Positions 1-8,675 are shown, counted from the stretch's first letter. The stretch is DNA of 64,000 nt from DATKCJ01 sp035513275 (GCA_035513275.1 DATKCJ010000300.1:1-64000), one strand, 5' to 3'. Translations and numbers: made by a program. The notes: generated by a model not told the origin, from the letters alone.

Positions 1-24
1 CCCTCATGCGGTGCATGTTGCGAG

Positions 25-56
25 ATGAGAGTCGACGCAGCTGAATGAGAGTGGAC
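25..56. repeat. Two tandem 12-bp direct repeats
   Basis: ATGAGAGTCGAC (25-36) and ATGAGAGTGGAC (45-56) match at 11 of 12 positions with a 20-bp period. Nothing else in the first 194 bases looks coding. Multiple short terminal repeats like this occur at the ends of IS21-family elements, so this could be the outer edge of an element lying to the left, but no transposase is visible and the link is a guess. Confidence 0.3.
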
Positions 57-194
57 CGGCCTGCCGTCGAGTTGGCTTAAGGGTTCTCCTGATAGGGCAT
101 CACCCCATTTTCGCGACGCGTGCCTGTGGCTAGAGTGGCCCGTTTGGACTTCGAGCCAATTACCGTCAACCAACCTTAACCACGCATTAAACAG

Positions 195-1019
195 ATGAAA
201 CGCCTGCTCCTGATTTGCGCCCTCGCGTCGCTACCCTTCGCCTCCAATGCCCAGTTGTGGAACGGGGATCCACTTCCTCCTGCATGGACGGGCACCTATG
301 TGATCGATCCCTATTTTGTCCCCACCGGACCCGGCGCTGCCGGACTCTCTGAGTTCGACATGGATTCTGGATTTGATTTCTCGCTTCTCGAAGGCGGCAC
401 GAAGCCGATCGGCATCACCGAAGCCAATGGCTGGTTCAATGCCGCGAACTTCGCGGTGGAACTCCGTTCGGTCTTGGATGTAGCGGAGCCGGACTTCGCC
501 AAGGTCACGTTCCTCGGAAAGACAGCCGCCTGGTCCAATGATTTCGGAATCAACCTCGGCGGGAGCAACGTGTCTGGGGACGGTGCCTACACCATCTGGG
601 AAGGAATCACAAATACCTCACTAAGCCTCGGCTCACAGATTGAGTACATTCATATGGGAGAGAGTGCCCTGCCGATCGACTTCTGGTTGAACTCGGACGC
701 GGCAGCCAATGGCGGCACCTACTCGATGTTCTTCCCGGGCACGAGTGATCCGTCCAACACGGGATTGCCGCTCTTTGATTACTCGGCCCGTGGCCGCATC
801 TTCAGTGTGAACGACAGTCTCTCGGGTATGGATCGTACAATCCTCGTGATCGCGATCGAGGACTGGCGCGAGTTTGACCGGGACTTCACCGACTGGTTCT
901 TCGCAATCGAGCTCAGCCCCCTCCAACCGCCGGCAGTTCCCGAGCCTTCCACTTACGGGTTGATCGGTGCCATGGTGCTGCTCGGTTTCGCAGCAATCCG
1001 TCGCGCACGCAGGTCCTGA
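195..1019 (+). CDS. PEP-CTERM sorting domain protein
   Basis: This is a 274-residue exported protein of unknown function. Residues 1-19 form a signal peptide (basic start, hydrophobic core, cleavage near SNA-Q). The C-terminus has the PEP-CTERM sorting signal: VPEPSTYGL at about residue 247, a hydrophobic stretch, then an RRARRS basic tail. Proteins of this type are processed by exosortase and displayed or released in bacteria that make exopolysaccharide. The central 220 residues are acidic and glycine/serine-rich with no domain I recognise. It stands alone, followed at once by a strong hairpin terminator, so it is probably monocistronic. The export and sorting signals are clear; the cargo function is unknown. 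Confidence 0.85.
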   Translation: MKRLLLICALASLPFASNAQLWNGDPLPPAWTGTYVIDPYFVPTGPGAAGLSEFDMDSGFDFSLLEGGTKPIGITEANGWFNAANFAVELRSVLDVAEPDFAKVTFLGKTAAWSNDFGINLGGSNVSGDGAYTIWEGITNTSLSLGSQIEYIHMGESALPIDFWLNSDAAANGGTYSMFFPGTSDPSNTGLPLFDYSARGRIFSVNDSLSGMDRTILVIAIEDWREFDRDFTDWFFAIELSPLQPPAVPEPSTYGLIGAMVLLGFAAIRRARRS

Positions 1020-1037
1020 GAGAATGTTTCAATCGAA

Positions 1038-1067
1038 GGCGGTCTCGCAAACGCGGGACCGCCTTTT
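1038..1067 (+). terminator. Rho-independent terminator of the PEP-CTERM gene
   Basis: An 11-bp stem (GGCGGTCTCGC at 1038-1048 with GCGGGACCGCC at 1053-1063, one G-U pair) and a 4-base loop are followed by TTTT at 1064-1067. It lies 18 bases after the stop codon at 1019. Confidence 0.85.
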
Positions 1068-1196
1068 CCGTTTTGCAAATCGACGAGCTGGCCAGTTTGG
1101 CCACTCGCGCGTGACACCAACCCACCCGGTTCCCGTCATGCAGTGCGTTGTAGTCGCGGCCTGTCGGCCTCGCTGATCGCCCCTCTTTGCGCCAGG

Positions 1197-1622
1197 TCAC
1201 ACCACGGCGTTGATGCCCCCGAATTTCGCAGCCTGTTTCACGAGCCCCATGGCGATGTCGAGCTTCAGGTCCTCGAGTTTCTTGAAGTTGATGCAACTGC
1301 GGCCGGTCTTCACCTTGCCGAGCTTCGCGGCATTCCGCTCGAGGAGATCGCCGCCCTCGCCGCCCGCACAGATGTGGAGGGCGTAGCCGCTTTTCCCAGC
1401 GACGAGTCCGACGATGAACCAGTCGCCCTCGCGACCGCTGGCCGACTTGTAGTGATACTTTCCGTATCCGATGATGGGCGACGGCCCCATGCCGGACGTC
1501 ATGAACGGCGCGAGCTCCGGCACGGCTTTGCGGATTGCCTTGTGCAAGGTCTTCATCGTGTCGCGGTGATCGGCGGGGAGGGCGGCGAGGAATTCGTCGA
1601 GGGTGGGGAGTGTCTTGGGCAT
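1197..1622 (-). CDS. DUF1801 (YdhG-like) family protein
   Basis: A 141-residue soluble protein of the DUF1801/YdhG superfamily, a small alpha/beta fold whose biochemical role is not established. The signs are an N-terminal helix TLDEFLAALPADHR, a central 'YGKYHYKS' strand, and the C-terminal pattern KTGRSCINFKKLEDL typical of the family. There is no signal peptide. It is leftward, 115 bases from the end of the leftward VOC gene, so the two could be co-transcribed, but no overlap or coupling is visible. The family assignment is fairly firm; function is not. Confidence 0.75.
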   Translation of the reverse strand: MPKTLPTLDEFLAALPADHRDTMKTLHKAIRKAVPELAPFMTSGMGPSPIIGYGKYHYKSASGREGDWFIVGLVAGKSGYALHICAGGEGGDLLERNAAKLGKVKTGRSCINFKKLEDLKLDIAMGLVKQAAKFGGINAVV

Positions 1623-1737
1623 GCGGCGAGGCTGCGCGTCCCATTCACTGCGATCAAATATGAATCGGCGCCGCGAATGCGGCGTCCGGCATCAGCGTCG
1701 ATTCGCTTCACGCTGAACCTGTCGCCCTGTCGCCAGA

Positions 1738-2325
1738 CTACTTTCGCGTGTAGTTCTCGATCAGCTCCACCGTGACGCCCAGCGTTGCAGCCGTGTCCAT
1801 GTAGCCGTATTCGCCCGTTGCCCAGCCGCCGTGTTGCACCACGGGACAACCGGCTTCCGCGTATTTCTCGAGATAGGCTTCGCCCATGCCTTTCACCGCA
1901 AAGGCGATGTGGTGGACGCCTTCCCCCTTGCTGTCGAGAAACTCGCGCCAGTGGCTCGGCGTATCGCCAATCGGCTCGATCAACTCGACCTGCAGGTTGT
2001 CGAGATTCATGAAGACGAGCTTCGCCTGCGCTGTGGAGGGATGGCCGCGATATTCGGTCGGGTTCTTCGCGTCCCCGGTGGCTGTCTGGATGTCAGGCAA
2101 CTTTTCCAAGCCGAGAAACTTCATCCAGCGTTCGCGCGATTTTTCGATGTCACGCACCACGATGCCTATGTGCAGCATCCGTTTTTGGGGGACCATGCCT
2201 TTCTCAGGATAGTCTGAAACATTTGCCGGCGCCGGCTCCGTCGGGGCAGGCTGCGCAGGAAGGGTGGAGAAGCCGCAGATCATGGCGGCGATCGTTGTGA
2301 TGCGAATCAGGGATATGGTTTTCAT
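1738..2325 (-). CDS. Exported VOC-superfamily (glyoxalase/epimerase-like) protein
   Basis: A 195-residue protein with an N-terminal signal peptide (hydrophobic residues about 8-24, then a proline-rich linker) followed by one vicinal-oxygen-chelate domain. Candidate metal ligands are the His of LHIGIV, the Glu of QVELIEP, the His pair in GVHHIAF and the Glu of TVELIEN. This spacing matches methylmalonyl-CoA epimerase and glyoxalase-type VOC proteins. Cytosolic epimerases lack a signal peptide, so an exported member probably acts on another small substrate. The fold call is strong and the substrate is unknown. Confidence 0.8.
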   Translation of the reverse strand: MKTISLIRITTIAAMICGFSTLPAQPAPTEPAPANVSDYPEKGMVPQKRMLHIGIVVRDIEKSRERWMKFLGLEKLPDIQTATGDAKNPTEYRGHPSTAQAKLVFMNLDNLQVELIEPIGDTPSHWREFLDSKGEGVHHIAFAVKGMGEAYLEKYAEAGCPVVQHGGWATGEYGYMDTAATLGVTVELIENYTRK

Positions 2326-2453
2326 GGGGAATGGGATGGGGCGCAGCTTAAATCAGGTTGCAAAGAAAACCAAGATTGCCGAGCCGGGCCGAGCCGCCTG
2401 TAGCCGCTTGACCTGAGGCGCCGTGCGGTTAGTCGTGCTCGTACACCCCCTCG

Positions 2454-2972
2454 ATGATGAATAAATTCTCGAAGCTTGGTCTCATTCGGTCGCGGACCGG
2501 AATTCTGTCCGGCCTGTTGGTTCTCACGGTGCTCGCGGTTCTACCAGTGCGGGCTGTGGCTGCTGCCGTCCCTGAGGTTCAGCTAGCTGCCGTGCGGTTT
2601 GTACTGTCCATCGATGGGCATGAAGTGGCTTCGTTCAGCGAGCTTCAAGGGTTGACCACCGAGATCGACGTGATCGAGACGAGCGGCCCACCCCCGAGGA
2701 CGGTGAGCGTTACTTTGAAACGTGGCCTGACGCGAAACATCGAAATGTCGGCGTGGCACGAGCTGGTCATCCTGGGAGATGTGGCGGCTGCCCGAAAGAG
2801 CTGCAGCTTGACCATGTATAATACGAACGGCGACCCCGTGGTTCGATTCCACCTGACTGATGCCTGGCCGTCGAAAGTCGAAATCGGCTCCTTTAAGGAC
2901 AAGTCCGGCGCTTCAGTCCTGACGGAAACCATCACAATGACCTGCGAGTTCATCCAGCGGGTGGCGATCTGA
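2454..2972 (+). CDS. Signal-peptide-bearing phage tail-tube (gp19-like) protein
   Basis: A 172-residue protein whose residues about 42-172 match the T4 gp19/contractile-injection tube family (phage tail protein, PF06841-like): FSELQGL at 61-67, VTLKRG at 86-91, W101, and DAWPSKVE at 136-143 with a closing beta strand. In phages and injection systems this fold forms hexameric rings that stack into the inner tube. Unusually, residues 1-38 form a signal peptide (RSRTG basic region, hydrophobic 18-32, cleavage near AVAAA). No sheath, baseplate or other tail gene is nearby, so it is not part of a prophage here. The family match is confident; the function of an exported, isolated copy is unknown. 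Confidence 0.78.
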   Translation: MMNKFSKLGLIRSRTGILSGLLVLTVLAVLPVRAVAAAVPEVQLAAVRFVLSIDGHEVASFSELQGLTTEIDVIETSGPPPRTVSVTLKRGLTRNIEMSAWHELVILGDVAAARKSCSLTMYNTNGDPVVRFHLTDAWPSKVEIGSFKDKSGASVLTETITMTCEFIQRVAI

Positions 2973-3117
2973 TTTCTACGCGCCCGTGGGCCTGTTGCCC
3001 AGACGGCAGACTGCGAAGCGAAAATCAGGGAGCGTAATCGACGCGGAAGACCGGGGGCAGGCCCGCGGCACGCGGCAATTTGCCAGAAGTCGCGGCGTGG
3101 ATTCACTGGAATCACCC

Positions 3118-3711
3118 ATGAGCCGACGCCAAAAACCGACCAACCTCGGGGAATTGCTTGAGGCGATGAGCAAGGCAGAAGACGGGGGCAATCGTGTTCG
3201 CATGAGAGCGGTGTTCGAGGCGGTGGGCACGCGATCGTACGGCCCGCTTCTGTTGCTGGGAGGCCTCATCACACTCGCTCCCGTTGTTGGCGACATCCCG
3301 GGCGTTCCCACCGGCGTGGGCGTGTTCATCGTCCTCATCTCCGGGCAGCTTCTTTGGGGACGTGACCATTTCTGGTTGCCGGGGTGGATGCTGAACCGCT
3401 CGGCTCCGCGCGCCAAGTTTCGGAAAGCCCTCGGATGGATGCGACGGCCCGCGCAATTCACCGACAAGTTCCTGCGAAATCGTTTGCCGTTCTTCACCAG
3501 CCGTCCCGCCCTCCGCTGTGCTGCATTGGTCTGTATATTGATCGGCGGAGCCATGCCGATGATGGAGTTCGTTCCTTTCAGTGCGAACGCAGCCGGTGCG
3601 GCGTTGACTGCTTTTGGTCTCTCGTTCGTGGCGAAGGACGGCCTGCTGGCATTGATCGCATTCGTCTTCGCGATCGCGACGTTTGGCATCTCCGCCCTTG
3701 TGCTGACGTAA
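3118..3711 (+). CDS. ExoD-family membrane protein
   Basis: A 197-residue integral membrane protein of the ExoD family, named for a Rhizobium gene needed for normal exopolysaccharide production; the biochemical role is undefined. The soluble N-terminus (LGELLEAMSKAEDG) is followed by PLLLLGGLITLAPVVGDIPGVPT, the family hallmark, then FWLPGWM and three further hydrophobic segments to the C-terminus. I placed the start at ATG 3118 because the frame upstream to 2986 encodes low-complexity Arg/Gly text and overlaps no family sequence. The next gene starts 62 bases downstream in the same direction. Confidence 0.82.
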   Translation: MSRRQKPTNLGELLEAMSKAEDGGNRVRMRAVFEAVGTRSYGPLLLLGGLITLAPVVGDIPGVPTGVGVFIVLISGQLLWGRDHFWLPGWMLNRSAPRAKFRKALGWMRRPAQFTDKFLRNRLPFFTSRPALRCAALVCILIGGAMPMMEFVPFSANAAGAALTAFGLSFVAKDGLLALIAFVFAIATFGISALVLT

Positions 3712-3773
3712 ACCGTGGCGCACCCAATCGCGTTCGACATCGCGATGAAGGCCGGGCATTTTCCGCGCACCGC

Positions 3774-5117
3774 GTGAAACTCCCCAATCTCCTGGCCACC
3801 CGAAACGGCCGGCTCCTCGCGTTTTTCTCCCTCTATCTCACCGAGGGCATTCCGCTCGGCTTCACGGCTGTGGCGATCGCCACGCAGATGCGGCGCCAGG
3901 GTCTCGGCCCGGCGGAGATCGGCGCGTTCGTCGGCACGCTCTACCTTCCGTGGGCGTTCAAGTGGGTGATGGGGCCGATCGTGGATGTGATTTCTTCGGA
4001 CCGTTTCGGCCGGCGGCGCACCTGGATCGTGCTCACGCAGGCTTTGATGACTGTGATGCTCATGGTGGCGATGCCGATCGACTTCACGGCGGAGCTGAAG
4101 CTCTTCACGTTTGTGATCATGGGGCTGAACTTTTTCGCCGCCACGCAGGACGTCGCGATCGATGCGCTCGCATGCAACGTGCTGAGCGAACAGGAGCGCG
4201 GGCTGGCGAACGGCCTGATGTTCGGGGGCGCCTACCTCGGCCAGGCGATCGGCGGCGCCGGCGTGCTTTTCCTGATTCCCTACACGGGGATTTCGGCAAC
4301 GTATGTGTTCGTCGCCGCGGTGGTCCTGAGTGTGACCTTGTTCGTGGTGCTGCCGATGAAGGAGCCGCGGCGCGCGGCCCGGCCTGAGGTTGCGGGCTCG
4401 AAGCTGGCGGTCGTTGGGCGCGATCTCGCACAGTTTGCGCGCGAGGCCTATCGCGCATTCACCGGCAGCCGTGCGGCGTGGGTTGGCGTGATATTTGCGC
4501 TGCTGCCGATCGGCGCCTACGGGCTGAGCCTGGCGCTGCAGTCAAACCTCGCGGTGGAGCTCGGTCTGAACGACAACCGGATCGCGCAGCTCAACCTCTC
4601 GTCCACGATCATCAGCGCGCTATGCTGCGTGGCCGGCGGCTGGCTCTCGGACCGTCTCGGGCGTCGCAGGATGCTCGCACTCTATGTGATCGGCACGGCC
4701 ATTCCCGGCTTCGTGCTTGCGTGGATCCTGTATCGCGCGGACTGGATCATGTCGGTGGATCCGCAGGCAGTCGGACGGCCGGTGCCGCCGGAGTATCTTG
4801 TGGTGTCGTTCTGGGCGGCGGTCCTCGTTTTCTCGGCCTTCAACGGCTTGATGTATGGCACGCGCACGGCGCTGTTCATGGACATCACTTCGCCGGCGGT
4901 CGCGGCGACGCAGTTCACCGCCTACATGGCGCTCATGAACCTGGTGATTTCCTACTCCGCTGCATGGCAGGGCAGGGCCATAGAAACCTGGGGCTACCCG
5001 GTGACACTCGTGCTCGACGGCGCGGCGGGATTGATCTGCATCGCTTGCCTCCCGTTCATGGTGCCACGCGAGAAAACGGCGCCGCCGACGATTAACGCCG
5101 AGGCTCCGGAAGTTTGA
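3774..5117 (+). CDS. MFS transporter, AmpG-like
   Basis: A 447-residue carrier with about 12 membrane segments. The beginning resembles AmpG-type permeases: YLTEGIPLGF (21-30), YLPWAFKWVMGPIVD (57-71) and the cytoplasmic MFS loop DRFGRRR (76-82), repeated as SDRLGRRR in the second half. AmpG imports anhydro-muropeptides during wall recycling; a different substrate is possible because the family is broad. The chosen start is GTG 3774, the only start-like codon between the end of the preceding ExoD gene and conserved sequence; the frame stays open to 3384 inside ExoD. No clear ribosome-binding site is visible, so the exact start is uncertain. Confidence 0.78.
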   Translation: MKLPNLLATRNGRLLAFFSLYLTEGIPLGFTAVAIATQMRRQGLGPAEIGAFVGTLYLPWAFKWVMGPIVDVISSDRFGRRRTWIVLTQALMTVMLMVAMPIDFTAELKLFTFVIMGLNFFAATQDVAIDALACNVLSEQERGLANGLMFGGAYLGQAIGGAGVLFLIPYTGISATYVFVAAVVLSVTLFVVLPMKEPRRAARPEVAGSKLAVVGRDLAQFAREAYRAFTGSRAAWVGVIFALLPIGAYGLSLALQSNLAVELGLNDNRIAQLNLSSTIISALCCVAGGWLSDRLGRRRMLALYVIGTAIPGFVLAWILYRADWIMSVDPQAVGRPVPPEYLVVSFWAAVLVFSAFNGLMYGTRTALFMDITSPAVAATQFTAYMALMNLVISYSAAWQGRAIETWGYPVTLVLDGAAGLICIACLPFMVPREKTAPPTINAEAPEV

Positions 5118-5158
5118 ACAGAAGGCAGCGAAGAGAACGAAGCGCCGCAGATGCGGAA

Positions 5159-5190
5159 GGTAGGGCGCGACCGCTGGGCGCGCCGCTCCG
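5159..5190 (+). repeat. Dispersed GGTAGGGCG repeat, copy A
   Basis: GGTAGGGCG followed by a CGCTGGGCGCGCCG-type core, between the MFS gene and the LysM gene. Related copies lie at 8695-8723 and, inverted, 42961-42996. Confidence 0.55.
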
Positions 5191-5210
5191 AGCCTTGTTT
5201 TCGTCTGTTC

Positions 5211-5240
5211 AACCTGTCTCCCGTCAACTGTCACCTGTCA
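5211..5240 (-). repeat. GACAGG-rich dispersed repeat, inverted copy
   Basis: Read on the minus strand this is GACAGGTGACAGTTGACGGG followed by AGACAGG. The same word series occurs at 18521-18630, 47602-47640 and 48748-48828. It is intergenic, 54 bases upstream of the LysM gene. Confidence 0.5.
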
Positions 5241-5293
5241 TTCTCGATCCACCGCGCGATGGACATCGCCGGCCTCACTACTAGCATGACGCC

Positions 5294-7378
5294 ATGATCC
5301 CCCAGTCTCGGTTTCTGACTGTCGTTGCCGCTGTCCAACTGATTTGCCTTTCGTCGCTCGCGCAACTGGAACCAAGCCGCCTCGAGCGCGCCGCGAGCGG
5401 AGATGCAACCGCCATGCTTCTGATCGGCCGCGCGTCGGCGGTGGCGGGAAAGTCCGTCGAGGCCTACGCGTGGTTCAGCCTCGCCGCCGAATATGGCGTG
5501 GAAACCGCGGAAAAGACGGAGCTCTTCAACACGCTCAGCTCCGCACAAGTCACCGACGCGACGCGTCGCATCGAGGAAATCAGGTCCACGCAACTTCGGG
5601 GACTGCCCCCGTCGGCAAAGAAGCCGGTGGCACGGGTCGTTGAAACGAAGCGTGCTGTTGAGGAAAAACCGGTCGCACCCGCTCCGGCCACGCCCGTAAT
5701 GACGCGGCCCTCGCCGGCCACGCCGATAGTGACCCAGCCCGCGCTCGACGGGCATGTGAAAGAGCAGTCGGCGCAGATCGCAAAGCTGGAGGCCGACCTC
5801 GCCGCCACACGCGCCGAGGTGAGCGACGCAAAGAAGCAGTCCGCAGAACGGACCACCCAACTTGATGCGGCACTCGCAAAGGCCGGCCAGGAGCGGGACG
5901 CGCTTGCCGCAGAGATCTCAACCCTGCGCCGCGACAAGCAGCGCTCCGAGGAATCGCTCGCGCAGATGCAGGCCAAGCCCTCGCCCGACGGCCAGATCGA
6001 AGCGCAGAAAGCGCAGATCGCGAAGCTCGAAACGGATCTCGCCGCTGCGCGCTCCGCGACCAGTGCCGCGACTTCCAAGTCCGACGAGAAAACGACCCAA
6101 CTTGAGGCGGCACTCGCCAAGGCCGGTCAGGAAAAGGAAACGCTCTCTGCGCAGATCGCCTCGCTCCGTCAGGAAAGCCTGCGTGACGAGGAAGCCCGCG
6201 ATAAGATACGCGCCGAACTTTCGGCCGTCCGTTCGAAGCTGGAGACCGACCTCGCAGCCGCGCAAACCGAGTCTCGCGTCGCGAATCAGAAGGCCGGCGA
6301 GGCGACCAAGCTTGAAGCGACACTCGCGCAAGCCACTCAAGAGCGCGACGCACTCTCCGGGGAGATCGCTACGCTTCGCCGCGACAAGCAACGCGCTGAG
6401 GAGTCGCTCGCGCAGTTGCAGGCCAGGCCATCTCTTGAAGGAAAGGTGCAGGAACAGACGGCGCGGATCGCCAAGTTGGAATCCGACCTGGCCGCTGCAC
6501 ACTCCGAAGTCAGCGCCGCAAAAGAGAAGCTCGGCGAGACGACCCAGCTTGGAGCGGCACTCGCGAAGGCCGGTCAGGAAAAGGAAACGCTCGCCGCGGA
6601 GATCGCGACACTGCGCCGCGACAAGCAACGCGCTGAGGAATCGCTCGCGCAGCTTCAGGCCAAGCCATCGCTCGACGGCCAGGTGGAAGCGCAGAAAGCC
6701 CAAATCGCCAAGCTGGAGGCTGACCTCGCCACGGCACGCTCGGAGACGACCAAACTTGAGGCAGCACTCGCGAAAGCCGGTCAGGAGAATCCAGCGCCCT
6801 CCGCGGAGATCGCGACACTTCGCCAGGACAGACTGCGCGCCGAGCAAGCCCGGGATCAGATACGCGCCGAGCTTACGGCCGCCCGTTCGAAGCTGGAGTC
6901 CAACCTCGCCGCCGCGCAAACCGAGGCCCGCGCGGCGAAGGCCCAGATCGCGAAGCTGGAGGCTGATCTTGCCGCCGCACGCTCGGAGGCCCGCGGTGGA
7001 GAGGCGCAGTTTGGCGAGTCAACCGCCCAACTGCAGGACGCACTCGCACAGGCCAACCGCGACCTCACGGCCGAGCAGATCCGCAATGAAAACCTGGTCC
7101 GCGAGCTCGCCCGCGCGCGCCCCGGGATGCCGCTGGTGTCCGACAACACGCCGCGCGCCGCGCCATCTCGCTCTCCCGTGTCGGGGCCCATTGACGTCCC
7201 GGCGCCCGCGGCCCTGGAGCCGCGGATCCACACGGTTTCCGCTGGCGAGAACCTCTCGATCATCAGCAATCGTCACTACGGAACGCCGAACCGCTGGCGT
7301 GAAATCTTCAGCGCGAACAGGGAGGTGATGCAGACTGAGCACCATCTTGTTCCCGGAATGCAGTTGCGGATCCCCTGA
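5294..7378 (+). CDS. Exported Sel1-like, coiled-coil, LysM protein
   Basis: A 694-residue protein. Residues 1-23 are a signal peptide. Residues about 30-65 look like one Sel1 repeat (GDATAMLLIGRAS... AYAWFSLAAEYG). Residues about 150-600 are long alpha-helical coiled coil built from near-identical units (such as LAKAGQEKETLAAEIATLRR and QIAKLEADLAAARSE). The last 50 residues are a LysM domain (HTVSAGENLSIISNRHYG, then LVPGMQLRIP), which binds peptidoglycan. It probably spans or organises the periplasm by anchoring to the wall, with the coil as a spacer or for oligomerisation. Its C-terminal codons overlap nothing essential of the next gene, whose start is 100 bases downstream. Confidence 0.8.
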   Translation: MIPQSRFLTVVAAVQLICLSSLAQLEPSRLERAASGDATAMLLIGRASAVAGKSVEAYAWFSLAAEYGVETAEKTELFNTLSSAQVTDATRRIEEIRSTQLRGLPPSAKKPVARVVETKRAVEEKPVAPAPATPVMTRPSPATPIVTQPALDGHVKEQSAQIAKLEADLAATRAEVSDAKKQSAERTTQLDAALAKAGQERDALAAEISTLRRDKQRSEESLAQMQAKPSPDGQIEAQKAQIAKLETDLAAARSATSAATSKSDEKTTQLEAALAKAGQEKETLSAQIASLRQESLRDEEARDKIRAELSAVRSKLETDLAAAQTESRVANQKAGEATKLEATLAQATQERDALSGEIATLRRDKQRAEESLAQLQARPSLEGKVQEQTARIAKLESDLAAAHSEVSAAKEKLGETTQLGAALAKAGQEKETLAAEIATLRRDKQRAEESLAQLQAKPSLDGQVEAQKAQIAKLEADLATARSETTKLEAALAKAGQENPAPSAEIATLRQDRLRAEQARDQIRAELTAARSKLESNLAAAQTEARAAKAQIAKLEADLAAARSEARGGEAQFGESTAQLQDALAQANRDLTAEQIRNENLVRELARARPGMPLVSDNTPRAAPSRSPVSGPIDVPAPAALEPRIHTVSAGENLSIISNRHYGTPNRWREIFSANREVMQTEHHLVPGMQLRIP
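5870..6960 (+). repeat. Internal repeats of the coiled-coil region
   Basis: Blocks such as CGCCGCGACAAGCAACGC followed by GAGGAATCGCTCGCGCAG recur at about 5927, 6375 and 6615, and 'aaggccggtcaggaaaagg' recurs at about 6118, 6565 and (diverged) 6773. Near-identical DNA units mean the array can grow or shrink by recombination. Confidence 0.75.
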
Positions 7379-7478
7379 CAGCGGACCCTCGGCTCTGGCA
7401 ACGGCGAAGGCGTGTCGACCGGCCTCTGCTATTCTTTCAGATCTGTTCTTCGCGCGGCGTGTGATTCAGCGTTGGCGC

Positions 7479-8663
7479 ATGCCCGAGGAAACTGCCGCGC
7501 TTGAGACGGCCATTCATTCCATCTTTGGCTTCATCCAGCGGACGGCCGAGCCGGCGGCGCACGGAGTGACGTGGGAGACGATCAACTATAAAAACGAACC
7601 GCACCACTCGATCAGCGTGTTCAACGGCGTGGGCGGCATCAGTTTTTTTCTGGTCGACTACCACCAGCGCTACGGCAGCGCGGCAGCGCTCGAGTTGAGT
7701 CAGGGCGCGATCGACTGGTGCGCCCACTTCGACGGCAAACACTTCAAACGCGGACTCCATTTTGGACAGACCGGAGTCGCCTTGGCGGCGCTGCATCGGG
7801 GCGCCGCGCTTGGCGAAATCGCGGCACCGGCCCTCTCGCTTGCCAACGCGCAGATCATCATGGACGAACCGCCGGGTCCGATCACCGATCTGAGCGGCGG
7901 CCAGGCGTCCAACGGTCTCTATCTGCTGAAGCTCCATGCCCGCACAGGTGACGACACGTTCCTGCGTGGCGCCGAACGCTGCGCGACATGGTTGGAGCAG
8001 CAGATGGTGCGTGACGAGCACGGCACGCATTGCCAGGTCGACCCCGAGCGACGCACGGGTTTTGGCGACGAGGCTTACCTCGGCGTGGGGCACGGCATCG
8101 CGGGCGTGGCGCACTTCCTCGCTCTTCTCGCCGCCGCCACAGGCAACGAACGCTGGGCGGGTTTGGCCCGGGAACTTTTCGACACGCTGGACCGACAGGC
8201 CCGCCCCGCGCGTGGCGGGCTCAACTGGCCCCCGTCCATTGGCCATCCCGAGATGCGGCGTTGCCAATGGAGTCACGGTGCGGCTGGCATCGGCCTCACC
8301 TACCTCACGGCCCACCGCGTTTTCGGCGACGCCAAGTATCTCGAGACCGCCTTGCAGGCCGCGGAAGCCACCTACGCCTACGGCGATCTTCGCCAAAACT
8401 ACACCCAGTGCACCGGTCTGGCCGGCGGCGGGGAATTGTTGCTCGAGGTCTATCAAGCCACCGGCGATTCCCGCTGGCGGGAACGCGCCCTGGATTTCGC
8501 CCACCAATGTCTCGCCTACCGCGAAAGCACGCCCGAGGGCGACGTCTGGCCCACCGACGGCCCGGGCCTGCCCTCTGCCGACTTCGACTACGGCGCGTCC
8601 GGCGTCGGTCACTTTCTGTTGCGCGTCACCGCCGACCGCCCGCCGCCGATGCCACTGATGTAG
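7479..8663 (+). CDS. LanC-like (lanthionine synthetase C family) protein
   Basis: A 394-residue protein with the alpha/alpha barrel repeat signature of LanC-like proteins: SVFNGVGGISFFL (47-59), GLHFGQTGVALAL-like (92-104), GVGHGIAGVAHFL (202-214), WSHGAAGIGLTYL (264-276), CTGLAGGGELLLE (311-323) and DYGASGVGHFLLRV (370-383). Bacterial LanC enzymes cyclise lantibiotics using a zinc held by Cys in WCYG and by Cys-His in CHG. Here the first Cys is Ser265 and the CHG His is Thr312, so canonical zinc binding is doubtful. No precursor peptide or dehydratase is nearby. ATG 7479 is used; the frame is open upstream into the LysM gene. The last 25 codons are duplicated downstream at 9485-9559. Confidence 0.8.
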   Translation: MPEETAALETAIHSIFGFIQRTAEPAAHGVTWETINYKNEPHHSISVFNGVGGISFFLVDYHQRYGSAAALELSQGAIDWCAHFDGKHFKRGLHFGQTGVALAALHRGAALGEIAAPALSLANAQIIMDEPPGPITDLSGGQASNGLYLLKLHARTGDDTFLRGAERCATWLEQQMVRDEHGTHCQVDPERRTGFGDEAYLGVGHGIAGVAHFLALLAAATGNERWAGLARELFDTLDRQARPARGGLNWPPSIGHPEMRRCQWSHGAAGIGLTYLTAHRVFGDAKYLETALQAAEATYAYGDLRQNYTQCTGLAGGGELLLEVYQATGDSRWRERALDFAHQCLAYRESTPEGDVWPTDGPGLPSADFDYGASGVGHFLLRVTADRPPPMPLM

Positions 8664-8675
8664 GCCGGCGTATTC
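8589..8675 (+). repeat. 87-bp direct repeat, copy 1 (3' end of the LanC-like gene)
   Basis: Matches 9485-9571 at 83 of 87 positions at a constant offset of 896 bases. It covers the last 24 codons, the stop codon and 12 bases beyond. The two copies flank the toxin-antitoxin pair at 8763-9409. Confidence 0.92.

Noticed and set aside
1..194. IS21-type element end at the left edge
   Set aside because: Only two 12-bp repeats are seen and no transposase is in the window, so it is kept as a bare repeat.
3384..3773. Longer N-terminus for the MFS carrier
   Set aside because: It lies inside the ExoD gene and encodes no membrane or family sequence; GTG 3774 fits better.
5862..7328. 488-codon frame within the coiled-coil gene
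   Set aside because: Frame-shifted reading of the repeats giving Arg/Pro/Ser text; the LysM ending is in the other frame.
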